This document shows positions 27,699 through 36,528 of a stretch of 64,000 nucleotides of DNA, in pieces. Position numbers and translations under genes: made by a program. The notes below the pieces were generated by a model, which was given only the letters and a program-made list of their open reading frames with translations, searched no databases and was not told where the DNA came from. The number at the start of each line of letters is the position of its first letter. Positions within the stretch are counted from its first letter, which is position 1. The stretch lies in contig NZ_CP029043.1 in the NCBI RefSeq assembly GCF_003074055.1, positions 6,192,501-6,256,500 of the forward strand, written 5' to 3'. This stretch comes from Streptomyces nigra (GTDB taxonomy: Bacteria > Actinomycetota > Actinomycetes > Streptomycetales > Streptomycetaceae).

Positions 27699-30345
27699 CT
27701 ACTCGACCTCCCCGCCATGGCGGCGGACCACGGTCACCTCGGCACCGGGTCCACCCGTGAACAGCCCGCCGTGGTGGCCGAGGAGACGGGTCGGCTTGAG
27801 GATCGCGGGGGTCTCGACGGGGGTGGCCTCGGGTTTGCGGCGCGTGTAGAAGGTCCCGGCCGGCACACGGTCGGAGACGACCGCCCGCGCCACGATCAGA
27901 CCGTCGCCGGAGACGGCCTCCGCCCGGTCGCCCTCGGCGACGCCGATCGCCCCGGCGTCCTCGGGGGACAGCCACAGATACCGGCCGCCGCTCGCGAGGG
28001 CCGGCAGGAACAGGGCGTCCGGGTACGCGCAGTGGACGGACCACTGCTCGTGCGGGGTGAGCCGCCGGACCGTCACGTGCGGCCGCTCGGAGGGCCCGAG
28101 CAGCGCCCGTACGTCCGAAGGCGGCCGGTACACCGGCAGGGACTCGCCGAGTTCGTGCGCCCAGTCGTGGTCCAGGAAGAAGTACCGGCGTCCGGGCGGG
28201 GCCGCGTGTCGTCCGGTGCCGGTGTGCCGAGCGCCGCGAAGTCGGCCGCGAGCGCCGGGTAGTTCCGCTCGACGACGGTCAGGTGGGGCAGGCTCCGCCC
28301 CGGCACCGGGGTGCAGTCGCCGTGCCGCCAGTCCAGGACGGCCCCGGGGGTGCGGTGCCGTCGGGGGAGCCGTGCCGGAGCGGGGTCGCCACCAGGTCCT
28401 TGCGGACGCCGAGGTGCCGGACGGCCAGGGCGCCGATGCGCTCGGCCAGCGCCGCGAACGTCTCGAACTCGGTGCGGGCCGGGCCCGGTTCCCCGTCCGC
28501 GGTGGCGGTCGGCAGGACGACATCGGCGAGTTGGGCGGCCGCCGTGTCCGTGCCGTCCAGGGACACCAGCAGGTCGAGTTGGCCCTCCGGTGCGGGCTCG
28601 CGCCAGGTCACGTCGCGCGGCCGTATGCCCTCGGGTGCCCGCGCCGGGGAGGCGGTGCCGACCAGGCACCGCAGGCCGTGCTCGTCGAGCGCGTCACCGC
28701 TGCCCAGCGTCAGCACCCGGGGCCGGTTCTCCGGCGCGTCCGGGTCCTCGCAGGCCACGCCCAGGTCACCGGCGCGCAGATCGGCGACCACCCGGGCCAC
28801 CGGATCGCCGAAGGTGTCGCCCAGGTCCAGCGGGTTGCGGTCGAACGCTGGATACACGGCCGTCCAGCCCGTGCGCGCCGCCAGCGCGAGGCAGTCCGCC
28901 CCCGTCAGGCCCGCGAGCCGCCCCCGGCCGAGCGGTGAGGCGAGGACGTCGGCCGTGGAGCGCTCGGACCGCCGGCGGCCGGTGTGCAGATACCCGTACA
29001 CCGCCGGGTCCATCCGGCGTGCGTCGTCGTCCGGGGCGCCGGGGATGTCCCGGTCGCCGGGGTCGGGGCAGCCGGTCAGCCGGAGCAGCGCGAGGACCGC
29101 GCGACGCAGGGTGTCCCCGTGGAGGTGACGGCCGGTGTCGGCGCCCATGACGATCGCGCAGCGCCCCTTCGACCGTTCCGCCGTCCGTGCGAACTCGCGG
29201 GCGATCCGTACGCACACGGCGGCCGGGACGGAGGTGTGCGCCTCCTGCCAGGCGGGCGTGCCCGGTGCGTCGGCGTCGGCGTAGGAGGCGGGCCACCGGC
29301 CCGGGAGCCCCGGCCGGTCCACCCCGTACCGGGCCAGCAGCAGGTCGAACACGGTGGTCACCAGCGTCCCGCCCGCACCGCCGAGCCGGGTGGCCGGAAT
29401 GCCCCGGCGTACGGCACCCGGGCGGCCGTCGGCGCCGAAGTCGGGGAGCAGGACCTCGACCCCGGCCGACACCTCACGGCCGTACAGGCTCAACACCGGG
29501 TGTATGAGCCCGGGTTCGGGGACGGCCGCGCGGCCGGTGTCCTCGTCCAGCACGACCGCGCGGCACGCGGCGTTCTCGCCCCGGCGCCCCAGGTCGGCCG
29601 CGCGCAGGAACGTGACCGGCGCGTACGTCCCGTCGCCGCGCTCCTCCAGCGTGACCAGGAAGGGGAGGTCCGTGGCCCGGCGCGCGTGCTCGGTGAAGAA
29701 CGGTGTCTCCCGGTCGACGAGGAACTCGCGGAGGATCACATGCCCCATCGCCAGGGCCAGCGCCCCGTCCGTGCCGGGGTGCGGATGCAGCACCTCGTCG
29801 GCGAACCGGGTGCCGTCCGCGGGGGCCGGGGCGACGGCGACGGCCTTCTGGCCCCGGTAGCGGGCCCGCGCCAGCCGCGGCGCGTCCGGGGCGCGGGTCA
29901 CGGGGACGTCCCCGCCCCACAGCAGCAGATACGCCGCGTCCGCCCAGTCGTCCCCCGGGGCGGGCTCGGGGGATTCGAGCACCGGGGCGCCGAGCAGGGC
30001 GTGGAAGCGGGCGCCCGGCGCACCGGCCGGGGACAGGCAGGCGATCCGGTCGGGGCCGTACGCCCCGAGGGTGTGGACGTACGCCGCCGCGACCAGTTCG
30101 ACGGCCTCGTCCTCCCGTGCCCGCACCAGCCCGCCCGAGCCGCGCGTCCGCCGGTGGCGGCGGCGGAGCTCCGGGTCGCCCTGGATGTCCGCCCAGGCCT
30201 GCACCGGGTCACCGAGCCGCTGCCTGGCCTCCCGGTACATCTCCAGGAGCGCCGCGCGCACCCGCGGCTGCCGGAGCCGGTCCGCCGTCGGCGGTGCCGG
30301 GCCCGGCGCCTCGGGCGGCGCGGGCGATATCCGGGTGTCGGTCAC
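27699..30345 (-). pseudogene. narG: NarG-like (nitrate reductase alpha) gene, shortened and frameshifted
   Basis: GTG 30345 (AAGGGAG upstream) opens a 688-codon frame clearly like NarG (RGRALLEM-type start, DEVLHPHPGTDGALALAMGHV, NPLDLGDTFGDPVARV, ACEDPDAPENRPRVLT). Similarity then moves to a second frame near 28341-28355 (GAVLDWRHGDCTPVPGRSLP) and a third near 28186-28206 (YFFLDHDWAHELGESLPVYR to the end at 27699). Both shifts look like one-base deletions. Even if repaired the product would be about 880 residues, versus about 1230 usual. The N-terminal Fe-S segment and the YDWYADLP-type region bearing the Mo-ligand aspartate are absent, so catalysis is not expected. Confidence 0.82.
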
Positions 30346-30423
30346 AGGCGCTCCCTTGCTTGCCCTGGTGTACGAACCTAGGGCGGAGCGGGGGAGCGCA
30401 CCTGTTCACGGCGCCCGTACGGG

Positions 30424-31239
30424 TCAGGGCTTGCGGGCGACCCCCGCGTACACCGGCACGATGCCCTCGGCCTGCGCGGCCACGTCCTGCGGCTCGGGGC
30501 GCCAGCCGTGGACGGGGATGACACCGGGGCCGAGCAGCTCCAGACCGTCGAAGAAGCGGAGGAACGCGGGGAGGGGGCGCGGGTGGAAGGGCTGGCCGCC
30601 GCGCCGGAAGTTCTCCGCCGCCTGCTCCACGGCCGCCGGGCTGAGGTCCGCGGTGACCTGCGACAGGATCAGATGGCTGCCGGGGGCGAGCGCGGCCACG
30701 TACCGCTCCAGCAGCCCGTACACGTCGTCGCCCGCCGGGTCGTCGTCCAGGTAGTGGGTGAGCGCGACCAGCGACAGCGCGACCGGCGCCGTGAGGTCCA
30801 GCGTCTCGGCCGCCCGGGACAGCAGGGCGTCGACGTCCCGGACGTCCGCGTGGACGTAGGCGGTGGTGCCCTGCGGCGAGCCGTGCAGCAGTGCCTCGGC
30901 GTGCCGGAGCACGATCGGGTCGTTGTCCGCGTACACCACCCGGGACTCGGGGGCGACGCCCTGTGCGACCTGGTGCAGGTTCGGTTCGGTGGGTATGCCG
31001 GTGCCGATGTCCAGGAACTGCCGCACCCCGGCCTCGGCGACCGTGCGCACGGCCCGGTGCATGAAGCGGCGGTTGGCGCGGGCGCCCCGGACGACCGTGC
31101 CGTCCACGGCGAGGATCCGGCGGGCCAGCTCCTCGTCGACGGGGTAGTTGTCCTTGCCGCCCAGCCACCAGTCGTAGACGCGGGCCGGATGCGGCCGGCT
31201 GGTGTCGACCCGGGTGGGCGCGGACTCGGTACCGGACAT
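30424..31239 (-). CDS. DUF574-type SAM-dependent methyltransferase
   Basis: 271 residues. The start HPARVYDWWLGGKDNYPVD and the SAM loop FLDIGTGIPTEPNLHQ are diagnostic of the large actinomycete DUF574 (PF04672) family. Later segments VVYADNDPIVLRHAEALL and HADVRDVDALL give the acidic SAM contacts. Substrates of this family are mostly unknown. GAGGAG precedes ATG 31239. It lies 38 bp downstream of an XRE/DUF5753 regulator on the same strand, probably as one transcript. Confidence 0.9.
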   Translation of the reverse strand: MSGTESAPTRVDTSRPHPARVYDWWLGGKDNYPVDEELARRILAVDGTVVRGARANRRFMHRAVRTVAEAGVRQFLDIGTGIPTEPNLHQVAQGVAPESRVVYADNDPIVLRHAEALLHGSPQGTTAYVHADVRDVDALLSRAAETLDLTAPVALSLVALTHYLDDDPAGDDVYGLLERYVAALAPGSHLILSQVTADLSPAAVEQAAENFRRGGQPFHPRPLPAFLRFFDGLELLGPGVIPVHGWRPEPQDVAAQAEGIVPVYAGVARKP

Positions 31240-31277
31240 GCGGTGCACTCCTCGGACGCTCGACGGACGGGGGCGGC

Positions 31278-32141
31278 TCAGTACTCCTCGCGGAACTCCC
31301 GCAGAAGCTTCTTCGTGCGCTCCGCCGACGCGGCGGCCGTGGACATGTGGTCCAGCACCTCCAGATGCGCGGCGACCTCCTCCCGCGAGTCCAGGTACAG
31401 CGCGCCGGACAGATACTCGGTGGTGACCATGTCGGGCAGCTCCGGCTCGGCGAAGCGGAACAGCGAGAAGGGCGCGTACGTCCCCGGGTGCGGGCCCGAG
31501 GCGAACTCGGCGATCTGCAGGGTCACCCGGTCGCGTTCGGCGAACTCCAGCAGCTTGTCGACCTGGTCGCGCATCACCTCGGAGGTGTCGCCGACCGGGC
31601 GGCGCAGCACCGTCTCGTCCATGATCACCCACAGGTGGGGCGGGTCGGGGCGCTCCAGCAGCCGCTGCCGCTCCATCCGCAGCGACACATGCCGCTCGAC
31701 GGCCTCGGGTCCCTTCTGGGCGAGGGTCCCGTTCATCATCACGTCGCGTGCGTACGCCTCGGTCTGCAGCAGGCCGGGCACGAAGTGCGGCTCGTAGGAG
31801 CGGATGATGCGGGCGGCGCCCTCCAGGCTCACGTACAGGCTGAACCAGTCGGGCAGCACGTCGTGGAACCGCTGCCACCAGCCGGGCTCGTTGGCCTCCT
31901 CGGCCAGCGACAGGAACGCGGCCGTCTCGTCGTCCGGGACGCCGTACGTCTCCAGCAGCACCTGCACGTACGGGATCTTCAGCGCGACCTCGGCCGTCTC
32001 CATCCGCCGGACGGTCGCCGCCGCCACCCGCAGGGCCCGCGCCGCCTCGTCGCGGGTCAGTCCGGCCGCCTCGCGGAGCTCCTGGAGGCGCTTGCCGAGC
32101 ACCACCTGGCCCACGGTCGGCGCGGGACGCCGCTCACTCAC
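31278..32141 (-). CDS. XRE-type regulator with DUF5753 ligand domain
   Basis: 287 residues. The N-terminal helix-turn-helix reads LGKRLQELREAAGLTRDEAARALRVAAATVRRME. The remainder is the DUF5753 domain: WFSLYVSLEGAARIIRSYEP, FVPGLLQTEAYARDVM, RQRLLERPDPPHLWVIMDE and LPDMVTTEYLSGALYLDS. These Streptomyces regulators often sit beside a small DUF397 protein, which is absent here; a methyltransferase gene follows instead. GGAGG lies six bases before GTG 32141. Confidence 0.92.
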   Translation of the reverse strand: MSERRPAPTVGQVVLGKRLQELREAAGLTRDEAARALRVAAATVRRMETAEVALKIPYVQVLLETYGVPDDETAAFLSLAEEANEPGWWQRFHDVLPDWFSLYVSLEGAARIIRSYEPHFVPGLLQTEAYARDVMMNGTLAQKGPEAVERHVSLRMERQRLLERPDPPHLWVIMDETVLRRPVGDTSEVMRDQVDKLLEFAERDRVTLQIAEFASGPHPGTYAPFSLFRFAEPELPDMVTTEYLSGALYLDSREEVAAHLEVLDHMSTAAASAERTKKLLREFREEY

Positions 32142-32390
32142 GCCACGCCTCCCCACGCGCCGGAAGTCACGGAGGCAGTCTGCCACGAGCCGGCGCACGG
32201 TGGGGCACGGGCGTCCGGGCCGTCCCACGGGGCCCACCCGGGGCGTCCCGTACGGCTGTCATGACCCGGCAGGTAATCGACCGGCGGGCCGTGGCGCGGG
32301 ACCGTGGGGGCACCGGGTTCCGGGCCGGCGCACTCCGGCCCGGGATCCGGCCCCCGCACCGCCACTCGATCCGACGGAGGGTGATTGATC

Positions 32391-32816
32391 ATGTCCGCCA
32401 CCTCGTTCACCGCACTGGCCCGGACCTCCCACCCGGGGACCGCGCTGCGCCGCTTCCTCGCCCTCGACGCCGTGGTGACCGGGGCGAACGGGCTCGCCTA
32501 CCTCGTGGCCTCCGGCCCACTGGGCCGTCTCCTCGGCGTGGGCCAGGGGCTGCTGCTCACGCTCGGCGCGCTCCTCGCGCTGTACGCCGGCGGTGTGGCG
32601 CTGCTCGCCGCGCGGGCCCGCCCGGCCGCCACCGGGGTCCGGGCCGTCGTGGAGGCGAACCTCGCCTATGCGGTGCTCAGCATCGCCGCGCTCGCGCTGT
32701 GGCTGACGCCGACCGTCACGGGCACTGTGTGGATCTGCCTCCAGGCGGCCGTCGTCGCCGCCTTCGCGGTGCTGCAGCACACGGCGCTGAGACTGCGTCA
32801 GGAGTCCATCGACTGA
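32391..32816 (+). CDS. Four-helix integral membrane protein of unknown function
   Basis: 141 residues with four hydrophobic segments (around FLALDAVVTGANGLAYLVAS, LLTLGALLALYAGGVALLAA, AYAVLSIAALALWLT and TVWICLQAAVVAAFAVLQ). It resembles small actinobacterial membrane proteins without assigned function. GGAGG ends ten bases before ATG 32391. Its last 19 bp overlap the end of the convergent XRE regulator gene. Confidence 0.72.
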   Translation: MSATSFTALARTSHPGTALRRFLALDAVVTGANGLAYLVASGPLGRLLGVGQGLLLTLGALLALYAGGVALLAARARPAATGVRAVVEANLAYAVLSIAALALWLTPTVTGTVWICLQAAVVAAFAVLQHTALRLRQESID

Positions 32817-33619
32817 AGGTACTTGACCGTCGCCGGGTCGGCCGGGAGCAGCGTCTCGATGGCCAGCTCGGCCACGGTCACGTCCATCGGGGTGTTGAAG
32901 GTGGAGATGGACGAGGTGAACGACAGCACACGGCCCTCGTGCTCGATCCGCATCGGCAGCGCGAAGTACGCGAGCGGGTCCGCCGGCTCCTCGGCCCGTC
33001 CGGCCCGCTCGGGCACCGGGTAGGCGGACACCTCCTCGTGGAGCCGGCGCAGCGGCTCGGAGCGGCGCAGCGCGACCTGCCGCTCCAGTTGCGCGAGGAG
33101 ATGTCCCCGCCACTCGGGCAGATTGACGATGCGCGGCGCCAGGCCCTCCGGGTGCAGGGTCAGCCGCATCGCGTTGAGCGGCGGCCGGAGCAGATGCTCC
33201 GGGATGCCGTCGAGGAGCATCAGCACCCCCCGGTTGGCCGCCTGGACGTCGTACAGCGCGTCGACGACAAGCGCCGGGTAGGGCTCGTAGCCCTGGATCA
33301 GGCGCTCCATGCCCGCGCGCAGCGCGTCCAGCGCCGGGTCGTCCAGCGGGGTGTGCGGATAGCGGGGGGCGTAGCCCGCGGCGAGCAGCAGCGCGTTGCG
33401 CTCACGCACCGGCACGTCCAGGTGCTCGGCGAGCCGCAGCACCATCTCCTCGCTGGGCCGGGAGCGGCCCGTCTCGACGAAGCTGATGTGCCGGGCCGAG
33501 GAGCCGGCGCGCAACGCCAACTCCAGCTGACTGACCCGGCGCTGCTCGCGCCAGGCCCGCAGCAGAGGGCCCACGCCCTCGTCGGATGGGGCGCCCGGGC
33601 CGGACGGATGGCTGGTCAT
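32798..33619 (-). CDS. XRE-type regulator with MmyB-like ligand-binding domain
   Basis: 273 residues. Residues about 17-75 are the helix-turn-helix: LLRAWREQRRVSQLELALRAGSSARHISFVETGRSRPSEEMVLRLA. The rest, with YPALVVDALYDVQAANRGVLML, LPEWRGHLLAQLERQ and SISTFNTPMDVTVAELAIETL, is the MmyB-like domain, which in relatives binds fatty-acid-like ligands. It is divergent from the pterin dehydratase gene 118 bp away, a candidate target or simply a neighbour. Confidence 0.9.
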   Translation of the reverse strand: MTSHPSGPGAPSDEGVGPLLRAWREQRRVSQLELALRAGSSARHISFVETGRSRPSEEMVLRLAEHLDVPVRERNALLLAAGYAPRYPHTPLDDPALDALRAGMERLIQGYEPYPALVVDALYDVQAANRGVLMLLDGIPEHLLRPPLNAMRLTLHPEGLAPRIVNLPEWRGHLLAQLERQVALRRSEPLRRLHEEVSAYPVPERAGRAEEPADPLAYFALPMRIEHEGRVLSFTSSISTFNTPMDVTVAELAIETLLPADPATVKYLQSMDS

Positions 33620-33737
33620 GGAGGCGACCGTAGCCGAGGCGACGGCCCCGCCGTGCGCCTCACCGATCAGGACCATGGGACCAGGCCTGTGGCAGGCTGA
33701 GGACGAACCCTCCCGTGTGCTGGAAGGAGCGAGGCCC

Positions 33738-34040
33738 ATGGCTGTCGAACCGCTGTCGCAGAAGGAGATCGAGGACCGCCTCTCCGAGCTGCCCGGCTGG
33801 TCCCCGGACGGCGACCGCATCGCCCGGTCCTACCGGCTGGCCTCGCACTTCGCGGCCACCGCGATGGTCGTGCACATCGCCCAGGTCCAGGAGGAGCTCG
33901 ACCACCACTCCGACCTCACCCTCGGCTACAACACGGTGTCGCTCACCGTGAACACCCACACCGTGGGCGGGGTGACCGAGAAGGACTTCGCGCTCGCCCG
34001 GCGGATCGAGGCCCTGGCCCCCGTCCACGGCGCGCAGTGA
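33738..34040 (+). CDS. Pterin-4a-carbinolamine dehydratase-like protein
   Basis: 100 residues with the family signature ELDHHSDLTLGYNTVSLTVNTHTVGGVTEKDFALA, including the catalytic His pair. The enzyme recycles oxidised tetrahydrobiopterin-type cofactors; in Streptomyces without a neighbouring aromatic hydroxylase the partner is unclear. AAGGAG precedes ATG 33738. The stop overlaps the GTG of the next methyltransferase gene (GTGA), linking the two. Confidence 0.92.
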   Translation: MAVEPLSQKEIEDRLSELPGWSPDGDRIARSYRLASHFAATAMVVHIAQVQEELDHHSDLTLGYNTVSLTVNTHTVGGVTEKDFALARRIEALAPVHGAQ

Positions 34041-34786
34041 CGCCCGTGCTGGACTACGACAAGGAAGCGGAGCGCTACGACGCCTCGCGCGGCGGCGAGG
34101 CCAGGGCGGCGGCAGCGGCCGAGGCCGTGCTGGGCTTCCTCCCGCCGGGCACCCGGCGGCTGCTGGACGTGGCCTGCGGCACCGGCATCGTGACCCGGCG
34201 GCTCGCGGCCGCGGACGGACTGTCGGTGACCGGCGTCGACCTGACGCTCGCCATGGCCCGGCGGGCCGCGGCCCGGCTGCCCGGCTCGATACTCCTCGGC
34301 GACGCCCGCAGACTCCCGTTCCGGGACGGCTGCTTCGACGCCGTCGGCAGTGTGTGGCTGCTCCACCTGGCGGCGACCCCCGAGGACGTGCGCAGACTCG
34401 TCGGCGAGTGCGCCCGCGTGCTGCGGCCCGGCGGGGTGTACGTCACCACCGTCGACAAGGCCGCCGCGCACAACGTCGGCTCCGACATCGACGCCGTCCT
34501 CGCGGCCCGCCCCCGCGGCCTGGCCATGGACGAGGCCGCGCGGGTACGGTCCTACGCCCACGACCACGGCCTCCTGCCCGCCGGCCGGACCCGTTTCACC
34601 GGGCACGGCCAGGGCCGCAGCCCCCGGCGCACGGTGGCCGACCTGCGCCGCGGCTGGTTCGGCACCCTGCCCCCCGGCGCCCCCCTCTCCGAGGAGTTCG
34701 CCGCCCGTCTGTCGACCCTCCCCGACCAGGACCGCCCCCGCCCGGACCCGGTCTTCACGCTGGTGGCATTTCGCAAGGGAGGCTGA
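34037..34786 (+). CDS. Class I SAM-dependent methyltransferase
   Basis: 249 residues. Motif I LLDVACGTGIVTRRLA, acidic loop VTGVDLTLAMARRAA and post-I LLGDARRLPFRDGCFDAVGSV identify the UbiE/COQ5-like fold. The C-terminal part carries a basic GQGRSPRRTVADLRRGW segment. GTG 34037 overlaps the previous stop. It is the second of three co-directional genes with a further methyltransferase 5 bp downstream. The substrate is unknown. Confidence 0.88.
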   Translation: MTPVLDYDKEAERYDASRGGEARAAAAAEAVLGFLPPGTRRLLDVACGTGIVTRRLAAADGLSVTGVDLTLAMARRAAARLPGSILLGDARRLPFRDGCFDAVGSVWLLHLAATPEDVRRLVGECARVLRPGGVYVTTVDKAAAHNVGSDIDAVLAARPRGLAMDEAARVRSYAHDHGLLPAGRTRFTGHGQGRSPRRTVADLRRGWFGTLPPGAPLSEEFAARLSTLPDQDRPRPDPVFTLVAFRKGG

Positions 34787-34791
34787 GGGGC

Positions 34792-35658
34792 ATGGCGCAT
34801 CATCACCACGATCACACCGATGTCGACTGGGACGAGATGGGGCCGCGGCTCGAGGCGCAGGCCGAGTTGTTCACGCCGTTGTACGAGCACGCGCTGGCGT
34901 GGCTCGCCAAGCGGCAGACCGAGCCGGGGCTGGTCGTCGACGCGGGGAGTGGGCCGGGTGTCGTGGCCTGTCTGCTGGCCGACACCTTCCCGGGCGCCCG
35001 GATCGTCGCCGTCGACGCCTCGGGGCCGCTGCTGGACCGGGCCAGGACGCGGGCCGAGCGGCTCGGGGTCGCCGACCGCTTCGACACGCTGACCGGTGAA
35101 CTGCCCGGTGTCCTGGGCGATTTGGACTACCCGGCCGATCTGCTGTGGGCCGGGCGCAGCCTGCACCATCTGGGGGACCAGCGGGCCGCGCTGGCCGCCT
35201 TCGCCGAGCGGCTCTCCTTCGGCGGCACCCTCGCCCTGCAGGAGGGCGGTCTGCCGTCGCGGTTCCTGCCGCGCGACATCGGGTTCGGGCGGCCTGGGCT
35301 CCAGGCGCGGCTCGACGTGGTGGAGGCGGAGTGGTTCGCGCGGATGCGGGCCGAGCTGCCCGGCTCCATCGCCGAGACCGAGGACTGGCCCGCGCTGCTC
35401 GCCGCGGCGGGCCTGCGTCCCAGCGGCACCCGGACCTTCCTCCTGGACCTGCCCGCCCCGACCACGGACCGCGCCCGCGCCCACGCCGCCGCCACCCTCG
35501 CCCGCACCCGCGAGGTCCTCGGCGACCGGCTGGACGCCGACGACCGGGCCACTCTCGACCGGCTCCTCGACCCCGGCGACGAGGCGAGCGTCCACCACCG
35601 CCCGGACGTGTTCGTGCTGGCCGCGCAGACCGTGTTCACGGCCGTTCGCGCACGGTGA
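34792..35658 (+). CDS. Class I SAM-dependent methyltransferase with natural His-rich N-terminus
   Basis: 288 residues starting MAHHHHDHTDVDWDEMGPRL. The SAM motif is LVVDAGSGPGVVACLLAD with IVAVDASGPLLDRA as the acidic loop. Relatives of this Streptomyces group keep the His/Asp-rich start, which might bind metal; that is inference. GGGAGGCTGAGGGG supplies the ribosome site. It is the last gene of the three-gene run starting at the pterin dehydratase gene. Confidence 0.86.
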   Translation: MAHHHHDHTDVDWDEMGPRLEAQAELFTPLYEHALAWLAKRQTEPGLVVDAGSGPGVVACLLADTFPGARIVAVDASGPLLDRARTRAERLGVADRFDTLTGELPGVLGDLDYPADLLWAGRSLHHLGDQRAALAAFAERLSFGGTLALQEGGLPSRFLPRDIGFGRPGLQARLDVVEAEWFARMRAELPGSIAETEDWPALLAAAGLRPSGTRTFLLDLPAPTTDRARAHAAATLARTREVLGDRLDADDRATLDRLLDPGDEASVHHRPDVFVLAAQTVFTAVRAR

Positions 35659-35680
35659 AGGCCCCTCGAGAAACGGCTGC

Positions 35681-35711
35681 TTGACTTCGAGAGCGCTTCA
35701 AGTGATGAACT
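35681..35711 (+). promoter_or_regulatory. MerR-type promoter/operator before the SDR gene
   Basis: -35 TTGACT (35681-35686) and -10 TGAACT (35706-35711) are 19 bp apart, the long spacer typical of MerR-activated promoters. A 20-bp dyad fills the spacer (35684-35703): ACTT..AG.GC.CT..AAGT, 14 of 20 positions symmetric. No MerR gene is in the window, so the regulator must be encoded elsewhere. Confidence 0.6.
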
Positions 35712-35746
35712 CCCCGTCGTTCGCAACGAGACACAGGGGGACCACC

Positions 35747-36448
35747 ATGACCGACTCTCCGGCCGCACTGATCACCGGCGGTGGCAGCGGTATCGGCGCC
35801 GCCGTCGCACGGCGTCTGCTGGACGCCGGACACCGTGTCGCCGTCACCGGCCGGGGCGAGGAGCGCCTGCGGCGGTTCGCCGACGATCTCGGGCGCCCCG
35901 ACCGGCTGCTGACCCTCGCGGGCGACGCCGCCCGGTACGAGGACGTCCAGGCCGCGGTGGACGCCACGCTCAAGGCGTTCGGCCGGCTGGACACGGTCGT
36001 CGCCAACGCCGGTTTCGCCACGCACGACTCCGTCGCCCAGGGCGACCCGGCCGGCTGGCCGGAGATGGTGCTGACCAACGTCCTCGGCCCCGCCCTGCTG
36101 ATCCGCGCCTCGATCGACGCGCTCAAGGAGAGCCGCGGCCGGATCGTGCTGGTCGGCAGCGTCGCCGGCTTCGTGCCGACGCCCGGCAACCTCTACGGCG
36201 CCACGAAGTGGGCGGTGACCGGGCTCGCCGAGAACACCCGGCGCGAGGTCACCGAGTGGGGGGTCGGCGTCACGCTCGTCGCGCCGGGCCGGGTCGAGAC
36301 GCCGTTCTGGGACGGCCTCGGCGGTCTGCCCGAGGGACACCTGCTGACCGCCGACCAGATCGCGGACTCGGTGGTGTGGTCCGTCCGCCAGCCCGTAGGG
36401 GTGGACGTCAACACCGTCGTCGTACGGCCGATCGGGCAGCCCAACTGA
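35747..36448 (+). CDS. Short-chain dehydrogenase/reductase
   Basis: 233 residues of the classical SDR fold. The cofactor loop is TGGGSGIG near residue 10, NAG is near 85, the catalytic serine lies in VGSVAG, and Tyr/Lys in YGATK. It probably uses NADP(H), judged from the TGRGEERL segment after strand 2. The substrate is unknown. The start follows CAGGGGG-type spacing. Its promoter looks MerR-controlled (35681-35711), and the convergent neighbour is an aldo/keto reductase, suggesting electrophile or redox stress. Confidence 0.92.
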   Translation: MTDSPAALITGGGSGIGAAVARRLLDAGHRVAVTGRGEERLRRFADDLGRPDRLLTLAGDAARYEDVQAAVDATLKAFGRLDTVVANAGFATHDSVAQGDPAGWPEMVLTNVLGPALLIRASIDALKESRGRIVLVGSVAGFVPTPGNLYGATKWAVTGLAENTRREVTEWGVGVTLVAPGRVETPFWDGLGGLPEGHLLTADQIADSVVWSVRQPVGVDVNTVVVRPIGQPN

Positions 36449-36467
36449 CCACGTCAGGAAGCAGAAG

Positions 36468-36510
36468 CGGCCCGGCCGCCGCTCGCCTCGCGCGAGTGGC
36501 GGCCGGGCCG
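36468..36510. terminator. Strong bidirectional hairpin terminator
   Basis: CGGCCCGGCCGCC pairs perfectly with GGCGGCCGGGCCG (13 bp), with an extra CTCGC/GCGAG pairing within the loop. It sits between the convergent SDR and aldo/keto reductase genes. Confidence 0.75.
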
Positions 36511-36528
36511 TCCTGGTGCGGGAACGCG

